DNA from: Holophagales bacterium
GTDB lineage: Bacteria > Acidobacteriota > Thermoanaerobaculia > Multivoradales > Multivoraceae
NCBI GenBank assembly: GCA_009843505.1
Contig: VYDI01000022.1
Coordinates: 19,279 to 83,278 of the forward strand
Length of the DNA stretch: 64,000 nucleotides
Direction of reading: 5' to 3'
The translations under genes and the position numbers were made by a program. The notes under the pieces are model-generated. The model made no database searches, was not told the DNA's origin, and saw only the letters and a program-made list of their open reading frames with translations. Numbering within the stretch: position 1 is the first letter of the stretch; each line of letters starts with the position of its first letter. Below are positions 43,385 to 52,715 of the stretch, one piece after another.

Positions 43385-44794
43385 CTACTCGCCGCCGCTG
43401 ACCGTGCCTTCGCCGGCGTCGCTATCCGCGCCCTGACGCTGCTGCCGGCGGTACCGGCGGAAGATGTCGCCCTGCTCCTCTTCGCTGAGCGAGTCCCAGT
43501 CGACTCCGAAACGCTCCTTGATGGTCTTCCTGAACTCCTCGCGGTTGAACCGCTGCTGACTCAGGAAGCCCGTGTTCGACGGGTTGTACCCGGGCTCGGC
43601 GTCGGCGTAGGAGACGAAGCCGAACATCATCTCGGCCGTGGTCGGGCCGCCGTAGACGACCGTCTTGGTGGGATCCGGGTTCGCCGGATTGTCCGCCGAG
43701 TTGTCCCAGGTCATCGTCAGCTCGATCTCGGTGCCGGCCGGGATCTTCTTGCCGCCCGCCGGGTACTTGTAGTGCGTCTGCCAGTTGAAGTCGTACCGCG
43801 GCACGTCGAGCAGAACCTCTTCGGTGCCGTCCGGGTACTTCGCCAGGTAGTGGGCCGACTTGCCCCGCAGGTGCATGTGCGGGGTGTAGCCGAGCAGCAG
43901 CGCGTCGCGGTCGAACTTCGCCGTCGTCGTGGCCACGTAGTTCGCGTCGCCGGGCGGAATCTCGAAGTCGAACTTGCCCATCGACTTGCTCTGCATCACG
44001 TGGTCCGGCTTGTAGTCCTTGGGGTAGAAGCGAAGCGCCACCGAGGAACGGTCCCAGGTGCCGGTACCCGGCCCGGGCTCCTTGTGGTAGTGCATGTTCC
44101 AGCGGATCGTGGTGCCCGGCTTGACCAGGGTGCCGAAGCCGTCGTGGTGAACCGTCGGGTCGTTGCCCGGAGCGATGCCGCCAAACGGACGCGCGATGAT
44201 GTGATGTACCACCGGGCCGCCCGGACGGAACTCGACCGCCTTGATCCAGCGCGGCTCGGGCAGCATCTCCTCCGTGATCACGGTCTCGAAGTTGACGTAC
44301 TGGTCGCGGACGTCATCCTCGACGAAGAAGTCCTGACCCATGTCCATGACCAGGTCCGGCTCGCCGATCGTCCAGCCGTCGCTGCGTTCCCACACCTTGG
44401 CCGGCGGCGCATCGGCCGCGTTGCCCATCGGCGCTCCGCCCTTGGCCCAGGCGATCAGCGTGGCCTTGTGCTCGTCCGACAGCGAGCGCTCGTTCTCGAA
44501 CACGCCGTGGTGTCGCGGCGCCGCATGCCAGGGCGGCATCAGACCGGATTCGACCTGGCGGGCGATCGAACGCGCCCAGGGCCGCGTCTCTTGGTAGCTG
44601 GTGAACGCCATCGGCGCCACCATGCCGCCCAGGTTTGCACCGTTCGGGCGGTGACAGACCTGGCAGTTCTGCTCCAGGATGTTCTGCACTTCGCCGTAGT
44701 ACGTCGGCGTGGCTGTCGGAGCGTCGTTGTTGTTCGCCGCCGCGAGCGGAGCGGCGAGGGCGAGGATCATCAGCAAAGCGAGCGCCTGCTTCAT
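43385..44794 (-). CDS. Exported cytochrome c / copper type II monooxygenase-like protein
   Basis: A 469-residue periplasmic protein. MKQALALLMILALAAPLAAA is a clean signal peptide; the ATG at 44794 is preferred over an upstream ATG because it starts that peptide and has a GAGGAGA ribosome-binding site. NCQVCHRPNG is a single c-type heme site (CxxCH), followed by MPPWHAAPRHHGVF, a pattern common in this family. From about residue 190 the protein resembles copper type II ascorbate-dependent monooxygenases: VVHHIIARPFG, RWNMHYHKEPG and GYTPHMHLRGKS carry the expected histidines. The C-terminus is charged and Gln/Arg-rich. A mono-heme/copper redox enzyme is implied; its substrate is unknown. Confidence 0.82.
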   Translation of the reverse strand: MKQALALLMILALAAPLAAANNNDAPTATPTYYGEVQNILEQNCQVCHRPNGANLGGMVAPMAFTSYQETRPWARSIARQVESGLMPPWHAAPRHHGVFENERSLSDEHKATLIAWAKGGAPMGNAADAPPAKVWERSDGWTIGEPDLVMDMGQDFFVEDDVRDQYVNFETVITEEMLPEPRWIKAVEFRPGGPVVHHIIARPFGGIAPGNDPTVHHDGFGTLVKPGTTIRWNMHYHKEPGPGTGTWDRSSVALRFYPKDYKPDHVMQSKSMGKFDFEIPPGDANYVATTTAKFDRDALLLGYTPHMHLRGKSAHYLAKYPDGTEEVLLDVPRYDFNWQTHYKYPAGGKKIPAGTEIELTMTWDNSADNPANPDPTKTVVYGGPTTAEMMFGFVSYADAEPGYNPSNTGFLSQQRFNREEFRKTIKERFGVDWDSLSEEEQGDIFRRYRRQQRQGADSDAGEGTVSGGE

Positions 44795-44895
44795 GGATCG
44801 GGTCTCCTCGGGTCGGGTTCGGTTGGGTACTAGTTGCAACACCGTACCACAGATCGCAGGCCGTACTCCGATCAACCCGAGCTCTCCCGGGAAGA

Positions 44896-46134
44896 TCAGG
44901 GCACCCTCCGGCGCTGCCGGAAGCGATCTTCACGGTGCTCCTCGCCGACCAGGATGAGGCGAAGCGCTTCGACCGCGTTCCACACGTCGATGTAGCGCAC
45001 GTAGAGCGGCGCCAGGCCGAACCGCATCAAGTCCGGTCCGCGGAAGTCGCCGACCACGCCTCTGGCGTTCAACGCCTGAACCAGCGCGTAGCCCTCCGGA
45101 TGGCGCAGCGACACCTGGGCGCCTCGTTCATCCGCGTCTTCGGGACTCGCCGGGATGACGCCGAACTCGGCGAGACGCTCGGCGGCTAACCGGAGAAAGA
45201 GGTCGCCCAGCGCCTCGCTCTTGCCACGCAAGTCCGCCATCTCCACGCCCTCAAAGGTCCGCAAACCGTCCTCCAGGGCCGCGAGCGACAGGATGGGAGG
45301 GGTTCCGGTCAGGAATCGGCGCATTCCCGGCGCGGGCCGGTACTCCACGTCGAAATCGAACGGACTGGCATGCCCCATCCAGCCGGTAAGTGGCGACTCG
45401 AGGGCATCCTGAGACTCGCGCGCCACGTAGAGGAACGCCGGAGCACCCGGACCGCCATTGAGGTACTTGTAGCCGCAGCCGACCGCGTACTCGACACCAT
45501 CCTCGTTGAGCCGCAGGCCAACGGCGCCCGCGCTGTGGCTGAGGTCCCAGACCAGCGGTACCCCGCTCGCGCGCGCGGCGGCGGTCAGCGCCCGCGAGTC
45601 GCGTCTCCGCCCGGTGCGAAAGTCCACGTGAGAAACGGTGGCCACAGCCACGTCGGATCCCAGGCCCGATTCGAAGTCCTCGGGCGCAGTCAGGCGCAGC
45701 GTCGCTCCGGACCCTGCGAGTAGGTGCGCGAGGCCCTGCGCCATGTAGAGATCCGTCGGGAAGTTGCCCTCGTCGGCAAGCACGACGCTGCGGCCCCGCG
45801 CCTTCAGCATCAGTGCCCCGAGCAGCTTGAACAGATTGAGCGACACGGAGTCGGCCGCGATCACCTCGTCGGCGCCGGCGCCGACGAGCGGGGCGATGCG
45901 CGCCCCGATCCGTTCGGGCAACTCCAACCAATCGCTCCGGTTCCAGGCGGCGACCAGATCCGTTCCCCACTCCCGGCCGATCAGCCGCTCGGTGCGGGCC
46001 CGCGTGGTCCGTGGAGGGGGTCCAAGCGAGTGTCCGCCGAGGTAGATCAGTCCTTCCGGAAGATCGAACCGATCACGAAAGCGCGCCAGCGGATCGCGGC
46101 GGTCCATCTCCGCCGGGTCGCGCTTGGGGTCCAT
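44896..46134 (-). CDS. kynU: Kynureninase
   Basis: PLP enzyme that cleaves kynurenine to anthranilate and alanine in tryptophan breakdown. The 412 residues are the normal length; IYLGGHSLGPPP near the N-terminus, ADSVSLNLFKLL, ATVSHVDFRTG, WDLSHSAGAVGLRL and GYKYLNGGPGAPAFLYV with the PLP lysine (Lys223) are all characteristic. No tryptophan dioxygenase or formamidase is adjacent. The ATG follows TATACT by seven bases with no Shine-Dalgarno sequence, making this one of the clearest leaderless candidates in the window. Confidence 0.95.
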   Translation of the reverse strand: MDPKRDPAEMDRRDPLARFRDRFDLPEGLIYLGGHSLGPPPRTTRARTERLIGREWGTDLVAAWNRSDWLELPERIGARIAPLVGAGADEVIAADSVSLNLFKLLGALMLKARGRSVVLADEGNFPTDLYMAQGLAHLLAGSGATLRLTAPEDFESGLGSDVAVATVSHVDFRTGRRRDSRALTAAARASGVPLVWDLSHSAGAVGLRLNEDGVEYAVGCGYKYLNGGPGAPAFLYVARESQDALESPLTGWMGHASPFDFDVEYRPAPGMRRFLTGTPPILSLAALEDGLRTFEGVEMADLRGKSEALGDLFLRLAAERLAEFGVIPASPEDADERGAQVSLRHPEGYALVQALNARGVVGDFRGPDLMRFGLAPLYVRYIDVWNAVEALRLILVGEEHREDRFRQRRRVP

Positions 46135-46141
46135 CGGTGGA

Positions 46142-46147
46142 AGTATA
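46142..46147 (-). promoter_or_regulatory. Candidate -10 element of kynU (leaderless)
   Basis: Minus-strand TATACT, one base from consensus, lies seven bases before the kynU ATG. The start codon would sit at about +1. Confidence 0.5.
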
Positions 46148-46212
46148 GGGAGGCGACAGAAGCCGGGGCACTTCTACTCGTTCGCCGGGCAGACTATTCT
46201 CCCAAGTGAGAG

Positions 46213-47415
46213 ATGAACGCGCCTTTCGAGCAACAGGCCTTCGACATCCCCGCCTGCTACGTCGACGGCTACAAGGCAGCCCGAGCACAGGATCCGGATC
46301 TGGCGGAGCGCTACATCCGCTATACGACCCTGGGCGATCCGCTGGCCGACCGGGCGGTCGAACAACTGGCGGCGATCGTCGAACCCCACCACGTTCACCG
46401 CACGATCGCCAGGACGGTCGACCACTACCACGATCCACCGGAGGACACGCCCGAGGCTCTCCGGGAACTCATCGAGTCATCGGCCGTCGTCCCCGAGTGG
46501 TTCGATCCCGAGGTCGCCCTGAAGGCCACGAGAGCCTTCCTCCGCAACTCGGACATGGTCCTTGGAGGCCTCGTGGGCGGCGCCATCGTCGAAGGCTTTT
46601 CCACCCTGATCAGCAAGTCGTTCCGCATCCGCAGCCGGATCATCCTGAACGGCGTCCGCCGGCTCAAGCAGAACACCCTGCAGTTGACCGAGCAGTTCAT
46701 GCCGGGCGGTCTGGAGCCCGGCGGCGACGCCTGGAAGCTGAGCCTGCGCATCCGCCTGGTGCATGCCCAGGCGAGGATGCTGCTCAAGCAGTCGGACGAA
46801 TGGGACACGCCGGAGCACGGAATGCCGCTCAGCGCGGCCCACATGCTGCTGGGCGCGGCCGCCTTCTCAGGCCGACTGATGGACCACGTCGCGCGCCTGG
46901 GTGGTGACTTCAGCCGGGAGGAGAAGGATGCCTACGTCCACGTGTGGAGATACACGGGACTCGTCATGGGGATACCCGAAACCATCATGTTCCACGACCA
47001 CGCCTCGGCGTGCCGCGTCTTCGAGATCGCGGCGACCTGCGAGCCGCCCCCGGACGACGACGCGATCATCATGGCGAACAGCATCGTCAACAGCGCACCC
47101 ATCCTGCTCGGGTTCAGGGAGACGAAGGAACGCCGCGAGATGGCGGCGTTCATCTACCAGGTTTCGCGGGAGCTGATCGGCAACGACCTGGCGAATTCCT
47201 TCAGATTCCCCAAGTCGAGGTTCGTCAAGCAGGTACCCCTGCTGTTCCTGAGGAACAGAGCGGAGAAGGCGGCCCTGAAACTGCTCCCCCGCCTGTTCGC
47301 GAATCGGTCGATGAAGCGGTTCGACGCGTTGCTGGATGCGTCGGATCTCGGCGAGATCGAGCACTCCTACGCGCTGCCGACCACCCTCCACGACGAGGAT
47401 TCGCGGGACTGGTAG
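46213..47415 (+). CDS. MpaB-family / DUF2236 oxygenase-like protein
   Basis: A 400-residue member of the oxygenase MpaB family (DUF2236), a heme-binding group that includes fungal MpaB and the rubber-cleaving latex-clearing protein Lcp. LRIRLVHAQARMLLKQSDEWD and GMPLSAAHMLLGAAAFS are the core helix motifs; FRIRSRIILNGVRRL and YVHVWRYTGLVMGIPE follow. There is no signal peptide, so it is probably cytoplasmic. The gene is convergent with squalene synthase, their stops one base apart, and divergent from kynU. Cleavage of an isoprenoid double bond is a tempting but unproved role. Confidence 0.8.
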   Translation: MNAPFEQQAFDIPACYVDGYKAARAQDPDLAERYIRYTTLGDPLADRAVEQLAAIVEPHHVHRTIARTVDHYHDPPEDTPEALRELIESSAVVPEWFDPEVALKATRAFLRNSDMVLGGLVGGAIVEGFSTLISKSFRIRSRIILNGVRRLKQNTLQLTEQFMPGGLEPGGDAWKLSLRIRLVHAQARMLLKQSDEWDTPEHGMPLSAAHMLLGAAAFSGRLMDHVARLGGDFSREEKDAYVHVWRYTGLVMGIPETIMFHDHASACRVFEIAATCEPPPDDDAIIMANSIVNSAPILLGFRETKERREMAAFIYQVSRELIGNDLANSFRFPKSRFVKQVPLLFLRNRAEKAALKLLPRLFANRSMKRFDALLDASDLGEIEHSYALPTTLHDEDSRDW

Positions 47416-47416
47416 C

Positions 47417-48334
47417 TCAGCGTGAAGCGGCGCCGGCCGCCGGCCGGCCGGCGTCCAGGTCGGCGTGCAGGGCGCCGACGAGCGTAGCCACTTCAGGACG
47501 GGTCAGTTTCGACCCCGGGCCCTGCTCCTCGACCCGGGCCAGCGTGGCCCAGGCGAGGCGAACCGGAAGCGCGGTGAACCCCAGGTATCCACGCGGTGCT
47601 TCCGCTTGCTGCAGGTGAGCCACGTACTCCCCCGCCACTTCGAGATCCGCGCGGGCCAGTTCGAAAGCGAGCGTCCGGTCCCGGCCGTCCCGAATGAACG
47701 ACCTGCCCTCATCCTCGTCGGTCGCCGCATCCTTGAGGATGTTCACGAGTTGCAACGCCTCGCCGAACGCCGCCGCGCGGCGCCGGAGCGCTTCCGCCAC
47801 CTGTTCCAGCGGCGCGCCAAGCAGGAACAGCTCGGTCAGCATCTCGCCGACGATGCCGGCAACCACATAGCAGTAGTCCCGAAGCTCGGGAATGCCCCTG
47901 AGGCGGAGTTCGCCGTCCCGATCCGCCCGCCTCACGATGTGCGCCATGCCCACGCAGGTGCGGCGAACGTGATGACCGACCACCGATCGGGCCGGCGGAT
48001 CGAGGGCGCGATACGCCGCGAGCACCTCATCCGTCGCCTCGAGCAGCTCCAGGTAGCCTTCGTGAGGCGAAGGCGGCTCGGCGAGCCAGGACGCGACCAG
48101 GCCTTCCGCCGCGCCGTCTGCCGTCTCGTTCGGATCTTTCAGCAGGTCCGCGAACCGGAACAGCGCCTCGACCCGTTGCTCCCGGCTCCAGACCGCCGCG
48201 TCCTCGAGCGTGTCGGCGATCCGCAGCAACAGGTATCCAAGAGTCACCTGATCACGCGTCGCACCCTCGAGTTGGGGAATCGAAAGCGCGAACGTCCTGC
48301 TCGTCTTGACCAGTAGATCTTCGAGGTCTGCCAT
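47417..48334 (-). CDS. Squalene/phytoene synthase family protein, squalene synthase-like
   Basis: Head-to-head condensation of two farnesyl diphosphates. The 305 residues show LVKTSRTFALSIPQL, the first aspartate-rich motif in LGYLLLRIADTLEDA, YCYVVAGIVGEMLTELF, and the second aspartate-rich motif in EALQLVNILKDAATDEDEGRSF. The DTLEDA and YCYVVAG forms favour squalene synthase over phytoene synthase. The ATG at 48334 is chosen because the family begins just before LVKTSRTFA; the open frame extends 35 codons upstream with arginine-rich nonsense. It could supply squalene for the cyclase 20 kb away, though no hpnCE genes are adjacent. Confidence 0.9.
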   Translation of the reverse strand: MADLEDLLVKTSRTFALSIPQLEGATRDQVTLGYLLLRIADTLEDAAVWSREQRVEALFRFADLLKDPNETADGAAEGLVASWLAEPPSPHEGYLELLEATDEVLAAYRALDPPARSVVGHHVRRTCVGMAHIVRRADRDGELRLRGIPELRDYCYVVAGIVGEMLTELFLLGAPLEQVAEALRRRAAAFGEALQLVNILKDAATDEDEGRSFIRDGRDRTLAFELARADLEVAGEYVAHLQQAEAPRGYLGFTALPVRLAWATLARVEEQGPGSKLTRPEVATLVGALHADLDAGRPAAGAASR

Positions 48335-48441
48335 CAGCCGGCGCAAGAGTCTACCGGGGCCGCGTGCAGGGATGCCCGGACGGCGGTGCGTGGTATCGTC
48401 CCGCCTTGTTCCTGCCAGCGGAGCCACGCCCGAGCGCATCC

Positions 48442-49959
48442 ATGAACTCCAATGCGATTGCCCCGCTCTCGCTGGCTACTGCTGCATTCCTGTACCTCGG
48501 CTGCTCCCTGGCGCCGCCGCCCGAACTTCCCGAGCCGGCGCCCGAAATGCCGGAGGACTTTCAGCAAACCACGGAGCCGGCCGACTACGAGCCGCTGCAG
48601 TGGTGGAGAGCGTTTGCCGATCCGGCGCTCGACCGGATCGTCGACTCCGTACTCGATTCGAATCTGGACATGGCCGCCGCGGTCGCTCGAGTCGAGCAGG
48701 CGAGAGAACGAGCCCGGATCGCCAGAGCCGCGATCCGGCCGGTCGTTCAGGGCGGCGCGGGGATCAACGACCTGACGAATCCCACCAACACGGGCTTCGG
48801 CGCGCAGATTCAGGAACTCGGGCTGGAACGGCTCGCTCCCGGCTTCACGCTGCCCGAGCGGCTCGCGATCACGACCTGGTCCCTGAGCGCCGACTTCTCC
48901 TACGAGATGGACTTCTGGGGGCGCGCCAGCAGTTCCGCCCTCGCCGCCGGCGCCGAGTACCTTGCCTCAGCGTCCGACTACCAAACCGCGCGGATAGGAA
49001 TCCTCGCGGAGACGATCGGCACCTACCTGGAGATCGTCGACTTTCGCAGGCGAATCGCGATCAGCCAAAGGATGGTCGATGTCCTCCTGGAGCGCGAGGA
49101 CGTCGCCTCCACCCGCTACGACCGCGGTCTCGCTGACTCCTCCGTCCTCTACCACCTACGCCAGGAGCTGCGGAACGCTCAGGCCATCCAGCCCCAGCTC
49201 GAGAACGGGCTGGCGAACGCGGAGGGGCGTCTCGCAGTCCTCCTCGGCGGCTACCGGGACGATCTGGCCGAACTGCTGCCCGAGGCGCCGGCGCCCGAGA
49301 CCGCGGCCGATCCCGTTCCAGCGGGGATCCCGGCCGACCTCCTCATGCAGAGGCCGGACGTAAGGGCGGCAAGACACCGGCTCGAAGCGGCCCGTTTCCA
49401 GGTTGACGCCCGGCGCGCCGAGCTCCTTCCGACCCTCTCGTTCTCCGGCTCGATCGGGCTCCAGAGTTCCAAGGTCGACAGCCTGTTCAAGGTGGACCAG
49501 TGGTTCACCAATCTGGCGTCCAACCTGCTCGCGCCGGTCTTGCAGGGCGGCCGGCTGCGCAGCAACGTGGCACTGGCCGAGGCCCGGTTCGGCGAGTTCG
49601 CGGCGACTTACGGCCGCACCGTCGTGACCGCCGTCAACGAAGTCGAAACGGCTCTGGCCGTGCACGGGAACGAGGGCCGTCGCCACGCCTTGCTCGCCTC
49701 CCGCCTGGAAGAGGCCCGGGCGACGGAGAAGCTCCGCTCCCAGAGATACGAGGCGGGCATCGGGGGGTACGCCGACTTCCTCGACGCGCTCCTCACCCGC
49801 CTGAACGTCGAGTCCGCCCTGGCCGGCGCTGAGCGCGACCTCGCGCTCTCCCGGCTGACCGTCCACCGCGCCCTGGGAGGCGCCTGGACGCCAGCGGATT
49901 CGGCGAACGAAGTACCGGCAGCCCAGGCGCCGCCACAACCGCCGCCACAAACGGAGTAG
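48442..49959 (+). CDS. Outer-membrane efflux lipoprotein (NodT/OprM-like)
   Basis: TolC-type trimeric outer-membrane channel for an RND pump, 505 residues. The N-terminal hydrophobic stretch ends LYLGCS, a good lipobox. Two repeated OEP halves are visible: WWRAFADPALDRIVDSVLDSNLDMAAAVARVEQAR in the first, and ADLLMQRPDVRAARHRLEAARFQVDARRAELLPTLSFSGSIGL leading to the second. It is a little longer than OprM. The adaptor gene follows nine bases after the stop. A long open frame begins earlier, but the ATG at 48442 fits the lipoprotein signal. Confidence 0.93.
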   Translation: MNSNAIAPLSLATAAFLYLGCSLAPPPELPEPAPEMPEDFQQTTEPADYEPLQWWRAFADPALDRIVDSVLDSNLDMAAAVARVEQARERARIARAAIRPVVQGGAGINDLTNPTNTGFGAQIQELGLERLAPGFTLPERLAITTWSLSADFSYEMDFWGRASSSALAAGAEYLASASDYQTARIGILAETIGTYLEIVDFRRRIAISQRMVDVLLEREDVASTRYDRGLADSSVLYHLRQELRNAQAIQPQLENGLANAEGRLAVLLGGYRDDLAELLPEAPAPETAADPVPAGIPADLLMQRPDVRAARHRLEAARFQVDARRAELLPTLSFSGSIGLQSSKVDSLFKVDQWFTNLASNLLAPVLQGGRLRSNVALAEARFGEFAATYGRTVVTAVNEVETALAVHGNEGRRHALLASRLEEARATEKLRSQRYEAGIGGYADFLDALLTRLNVESALAGAERDLALSRLTVHRALGGAWTPADSANEVPAAQAPPQPPPQTE

Positions 49960-49968
49960 GACCGGCAA

Positions 49969-51165
49969 ATGAGTCGACTAACCGGCTTTCTCGTTGGCGG
50001 CGCGATACTGGTCGGGGCCACGGGTCTTGCCGTGTTCATGGTCTCCCAGCGGCCCGAACCGGAACGCGTACCGCCGCCCTCGCAGATCCCCTTCGCGATC
50101 ACCGCCGCGGCGCAGGCCGGCGAGGGCGCGATCCCCGTGTTCGGGGCCGGGACGGTGCGGCCACGGGCTGAGATCGACATCGCCGCCGAGGTAAGCGGCA
50201 AGGTGGTCTGGGTCGATCCGGCGTTCCAGAGTGGCGGACGGGTGCGCGAGGGACAGGTGCTCTTCCGTATCGACGACGCTGACTACCGGCGCTACGTGGA
50301 GAAGGCGCGAGCGAACGTCGCGCTCCAGAGGGTCGAGGTGCTCAAGGTCAAGGAAGAAGCGCAGGTCGCGCGCAAGCAGTACGAGCAGTTCAAGGAACGC
50401 CAGGCGGAGAACGGAGCGGCTTCCGAAGCGAGTCCGCTCGCGCTCTGGCAGCCTCAACTCGAGGCGGCCGAGGCCGCCCTGGCCAGAGACGGCGCCACCC
50501 TTGCCGAAACCGCGCTGAACCTCGCGCGAACGGAAGTCAAGGCACCCTTCTCGGGCGTCGTGCGGACCGAGTCGGTCGACGTGGGGCAGTTCGTGGCGGC
50601 GGGCCGGGGAGTGGCGCGGCTCTATGCGTCCGACGCCGTCGAAGTCGTCGTGCCGCTCTCCGACCGGGAAGCGGCGCTCGTTCCCGGCCTGTGGGATCTG
50701 CGGGCTGGCGACGGCAACCGGGACGTGGCGGTTCAAGTCGTGGCGGACTACGGTGGCCGGCGCTACGACTGGGACGGGTACGTGGACCGCGTCGAAGGCG
50801 CGCTGGACGAGCAGACTCGCACCCTCGACGTGATCGTGCGGGTTCCGGAGCCCTACGGCAGCGGCGCGGCCCCGGACGCCGGCGAACCGCCGCTGCTGGT
50901 CGGCAAGTTCGTCGACGTGGAACTCGAGGGGATCGCGCCGGACGCCTGGTTCAGGATCAGGCGGCCGGCCCTCAGACCCGGTAACGAAGTCTGGGTAGTG
51001 CGCGACGACAGGGTGACGATTCTGCCGGTCACGGTCCTGCAGCGTGCCGACGACGAGGTGTACGTCACCGGCGCTCTCCAGCCGGGCGATGCCGCCATCG
51101 TCGGCGGGATCCAGGTCGGCACCGACGGGATGGAGGTCCGAACGGCAAGCGCGCAGCCGGAGTGA
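49969..51165 (+). CDS. RND periplasmic adaptor (membrane fusion protein), copy 1
   Basis: Membrane-anchored adaptor linking an RND pump to the outer-membrane channel. The 398 residues show one N-terminal membrane helix (FLVGGAILVGATGLAVFMV), a lipoyl half (AGTVRPRAEIDIAAEVSGKVVWVDPAFQSGGRVREGQVLFRID), an alpha-hairpin (about 100-175), the second lipoyl half (LNLARTEVKAPFSGVVRTESVDVGQFV) and beta-barrel and C-terminal domains. It closely resembles copy 2 (52712-53920), including the RPEP-x-R-x-PPPS stretch after the membrane helix. No pump gene is adjacent. The GH16 gene overlaps its stop as GTGA. Confidence 0.93.
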   Translation: MSRLTGFLVGGAILVGATGLAVFMVSQRPEPERVPPPSQIPFAITAAAQAGEGAIPVFGAGTVRPRAEIDIAAEVSGKVVWVDPAFQSGGRVREGQVLFRIDDADYRRYVEKARANVALQRVEVLKVKEEAQVARKQYEQFKERQAENGAASEASPLALWQPQLEAAEAALARDGATLAETALNLARTEVKAPFSGVVRTESVDVGQFVAAGRGVARLYASDAVEVVVPLSDREAALVPGLWDLRAGDGNRDVAVQVVADYGGRRYDWDGYVDRVEGALDEQTRTLDVIVRVPEPYGSGAAPDAGEPPLLVGKFVDVELEGIAPDAWFRIRRPALRPGNEVWVVRDDRVTILPVTVLQRADDEVYVTGALQPGDAAIVGGIQVGTDGMEVRTASAQPE

Positions 51166-52715
51166 CGACCAGGCGCTGGGCCATGCGGTACCTGGCGATC
51201 GAGTGCGTGCTGCTGGTTTCGCTACCCCTCGTCGGCTGCGGCGACGCCCAGTCCGGCGGGGATGGCGAGGGCTGGGTCCTCGTCTGGTCAGACGAGTTCG
51301 ACGGCACGGCCCTGGACGCTTCCAGGTGGAACATCCAGACAAGCGACGGCACGGCCGAAGGCATACCCGGCTGGGGCAACAACGAGCTGCAGAGCTACCA
51401 GGCCGCCAACATCTCCGTGTCGGACGGCGTCCTCGTCATCACGGCTCGCGAAGAGGACGCCGGAGACGGTCATGCGTACACGTCCGGACGCATCAACACC
51501 GCCGGCAAGCTGGACACGACCTACGGTCGCATCGAGGCGCGCATCCAGGCCCCCGCCGGCCAGGGACTCTGGTCCGCGTTCTGGATGCTGCCCACCGACT
51601 CCGCGTATGGCAGGTGGGCCGCCGGCGGCGAGATCGACATCCTGGAGGTGTTCTCCCGCGATCCGGCCCCGTTCGCCCAGGCCGCGCTCCACTACGGGAT
51701 GGCCTGGCCGCTCAACACCTTCGATCACAAGAGGTACGCGGATGTCGATCCCTCGGACGGCTTCCACGTCTACGCCGTCGAATGGGACGAGGAGGAGATC
51801 CGCTGGTTCGTGGACGGCGAGCACTTCTATACGGTCCGGCGAGACAGGTACTGGAACTACTACAGGGACGCCGAGACGAACGCCCACGTCTCCGGCGACG
51901 TTTCGGCACCGTTCGACCGCCCGTTCCACCTGCTGCTGAACCTCGCGGTCGGCGGCAATCTGCCGGGCCCACCCACGGAAAGCGCGCTACCCGGCGAACT
52001 CAGGGTCGACTACGTGCGCGTGTACCAATGCGGCATCAGCGTCTCGACCGGCGTTGGATGCGCCGATCTCCTCGATCGAACGTCCGCCGCGGTCATGCCG
52101 CCGGCACCGGCCGATGTCTACCGGACCGTCTACGACCTCTACGTGGACGCCGCGGGACCGCTCCACTTGCCAGGAGAGGAGGACGCCGTGACGCTCGACC
52201 TCGCCGTCCATGGCGTGAACGGAGCGCTTGCCGTCGCGGAAGTCGCACGCGCCGGTCGCGGGATGGTGATCGATGTCGCTACATCCGGTGAGGGCAGTTT
52301 CTCGATCCGCCCGGCCGACGAGGAGCGGCTGACGCTCTTCGGCGTGGGCAGCGCCTCCGAAACCGGAGGCTTCGCCGGCGAGCTGCAGTTCGACCTGTAC
52401 GTGTTCGGCGACGCCACGGATACAGCGAGCAGCCTGAAGGTCAGGCTAGACAGCGGCTCCCTTGATGCTGGCGCCCTCGAACTGCCGTTCGCAACGCTCA
52501 CTCCGGAGGAGTGGACGACCGTCACCGTTCCGATCGACGATATCGTCCGGAACCCCGCCCAACCTGGAGGACGCCCCGTCGACGTCGACCGCGTGCGGAA
52601 CCTCTTCGCACTCGAACCAACGAGCTTCGCGCGCCTGCAGGTGGATAACATCCGTCTGATCTGCGGCCACGTCGTACAGGGCGGCTGCGGAATAAGGCAA
52701 GATCCCCGCAGATGA
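51162..52715 (+). CDS. GH16-family glucanase lipoprotein with C-terminal beta-sandwich domain
   Basis: A secreted beta-glucanase of the GH16 (laminarinase-like) family, 517 residues from a GTG overlapping the adaptor stop. LVGC (Cys26) is a lipobox. LVWSDEFDGTALDASRW opens the catalytic domain, and EIDILE at 157-162 has both catalytic glutamates and the middle aspartate, so the enzyme should be active. GRIEARIQAPAGQGLWSAFWMLP and LRVDYVRVYQC close the domain near residue 290. The last 220 residues form a beta-rich domain resembling a carbohydrate-binding module, with a PVDVDRVRNLFALEPT segment. The gene is sandwiched, with 4-base overlaps, between two RND adaptor genes. This is an odd partner for efflux genes. 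Confidence 0.88.
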   Translation: MTTRRWAMRYLAIECVLLVSLPLVGCGDAQSGGDGEGWVLVWSDEFDGTALDASRWNIQTSDGTAEGIPGWGNNELQSYQAANISVSDGVLVITAREEDAGDGHAYTSGRINTAGKLDTTYGRIEARIQAPAGQGLWSAFWMLPTDSAYGRWAAGGEIDILEVFSRDPAPFAQAALHYGMAWPLNTFDHKRYADVDPSDGFHVYAVEWDEEEIRWFVDGEHFYTVRRDRYWNYYRDAETNAHVSGDVSAPFDRPFHLLLNLAVGGNLPGPPTESALPGELRVDYVRVYQCGISVSTGVGCADLLDRTSAAVMPPAPADVYRTVYDLYVDAAGPLHLPGEEDAVTLDLAVHGVNGALAVAEVARAGRGMVIDVATSGEGSFSIRPADEERLTLFGVGSASETGGFAGELQFDLYVFGDATDTASSLKVRLDSGSLDAGALELPFATLTPEEWTTVTVPIDDIVRNPAQPGGRPVDVDRVRNLFALEPTSFARLQVDNIRLICGHVVQGGCGIRQDPRR

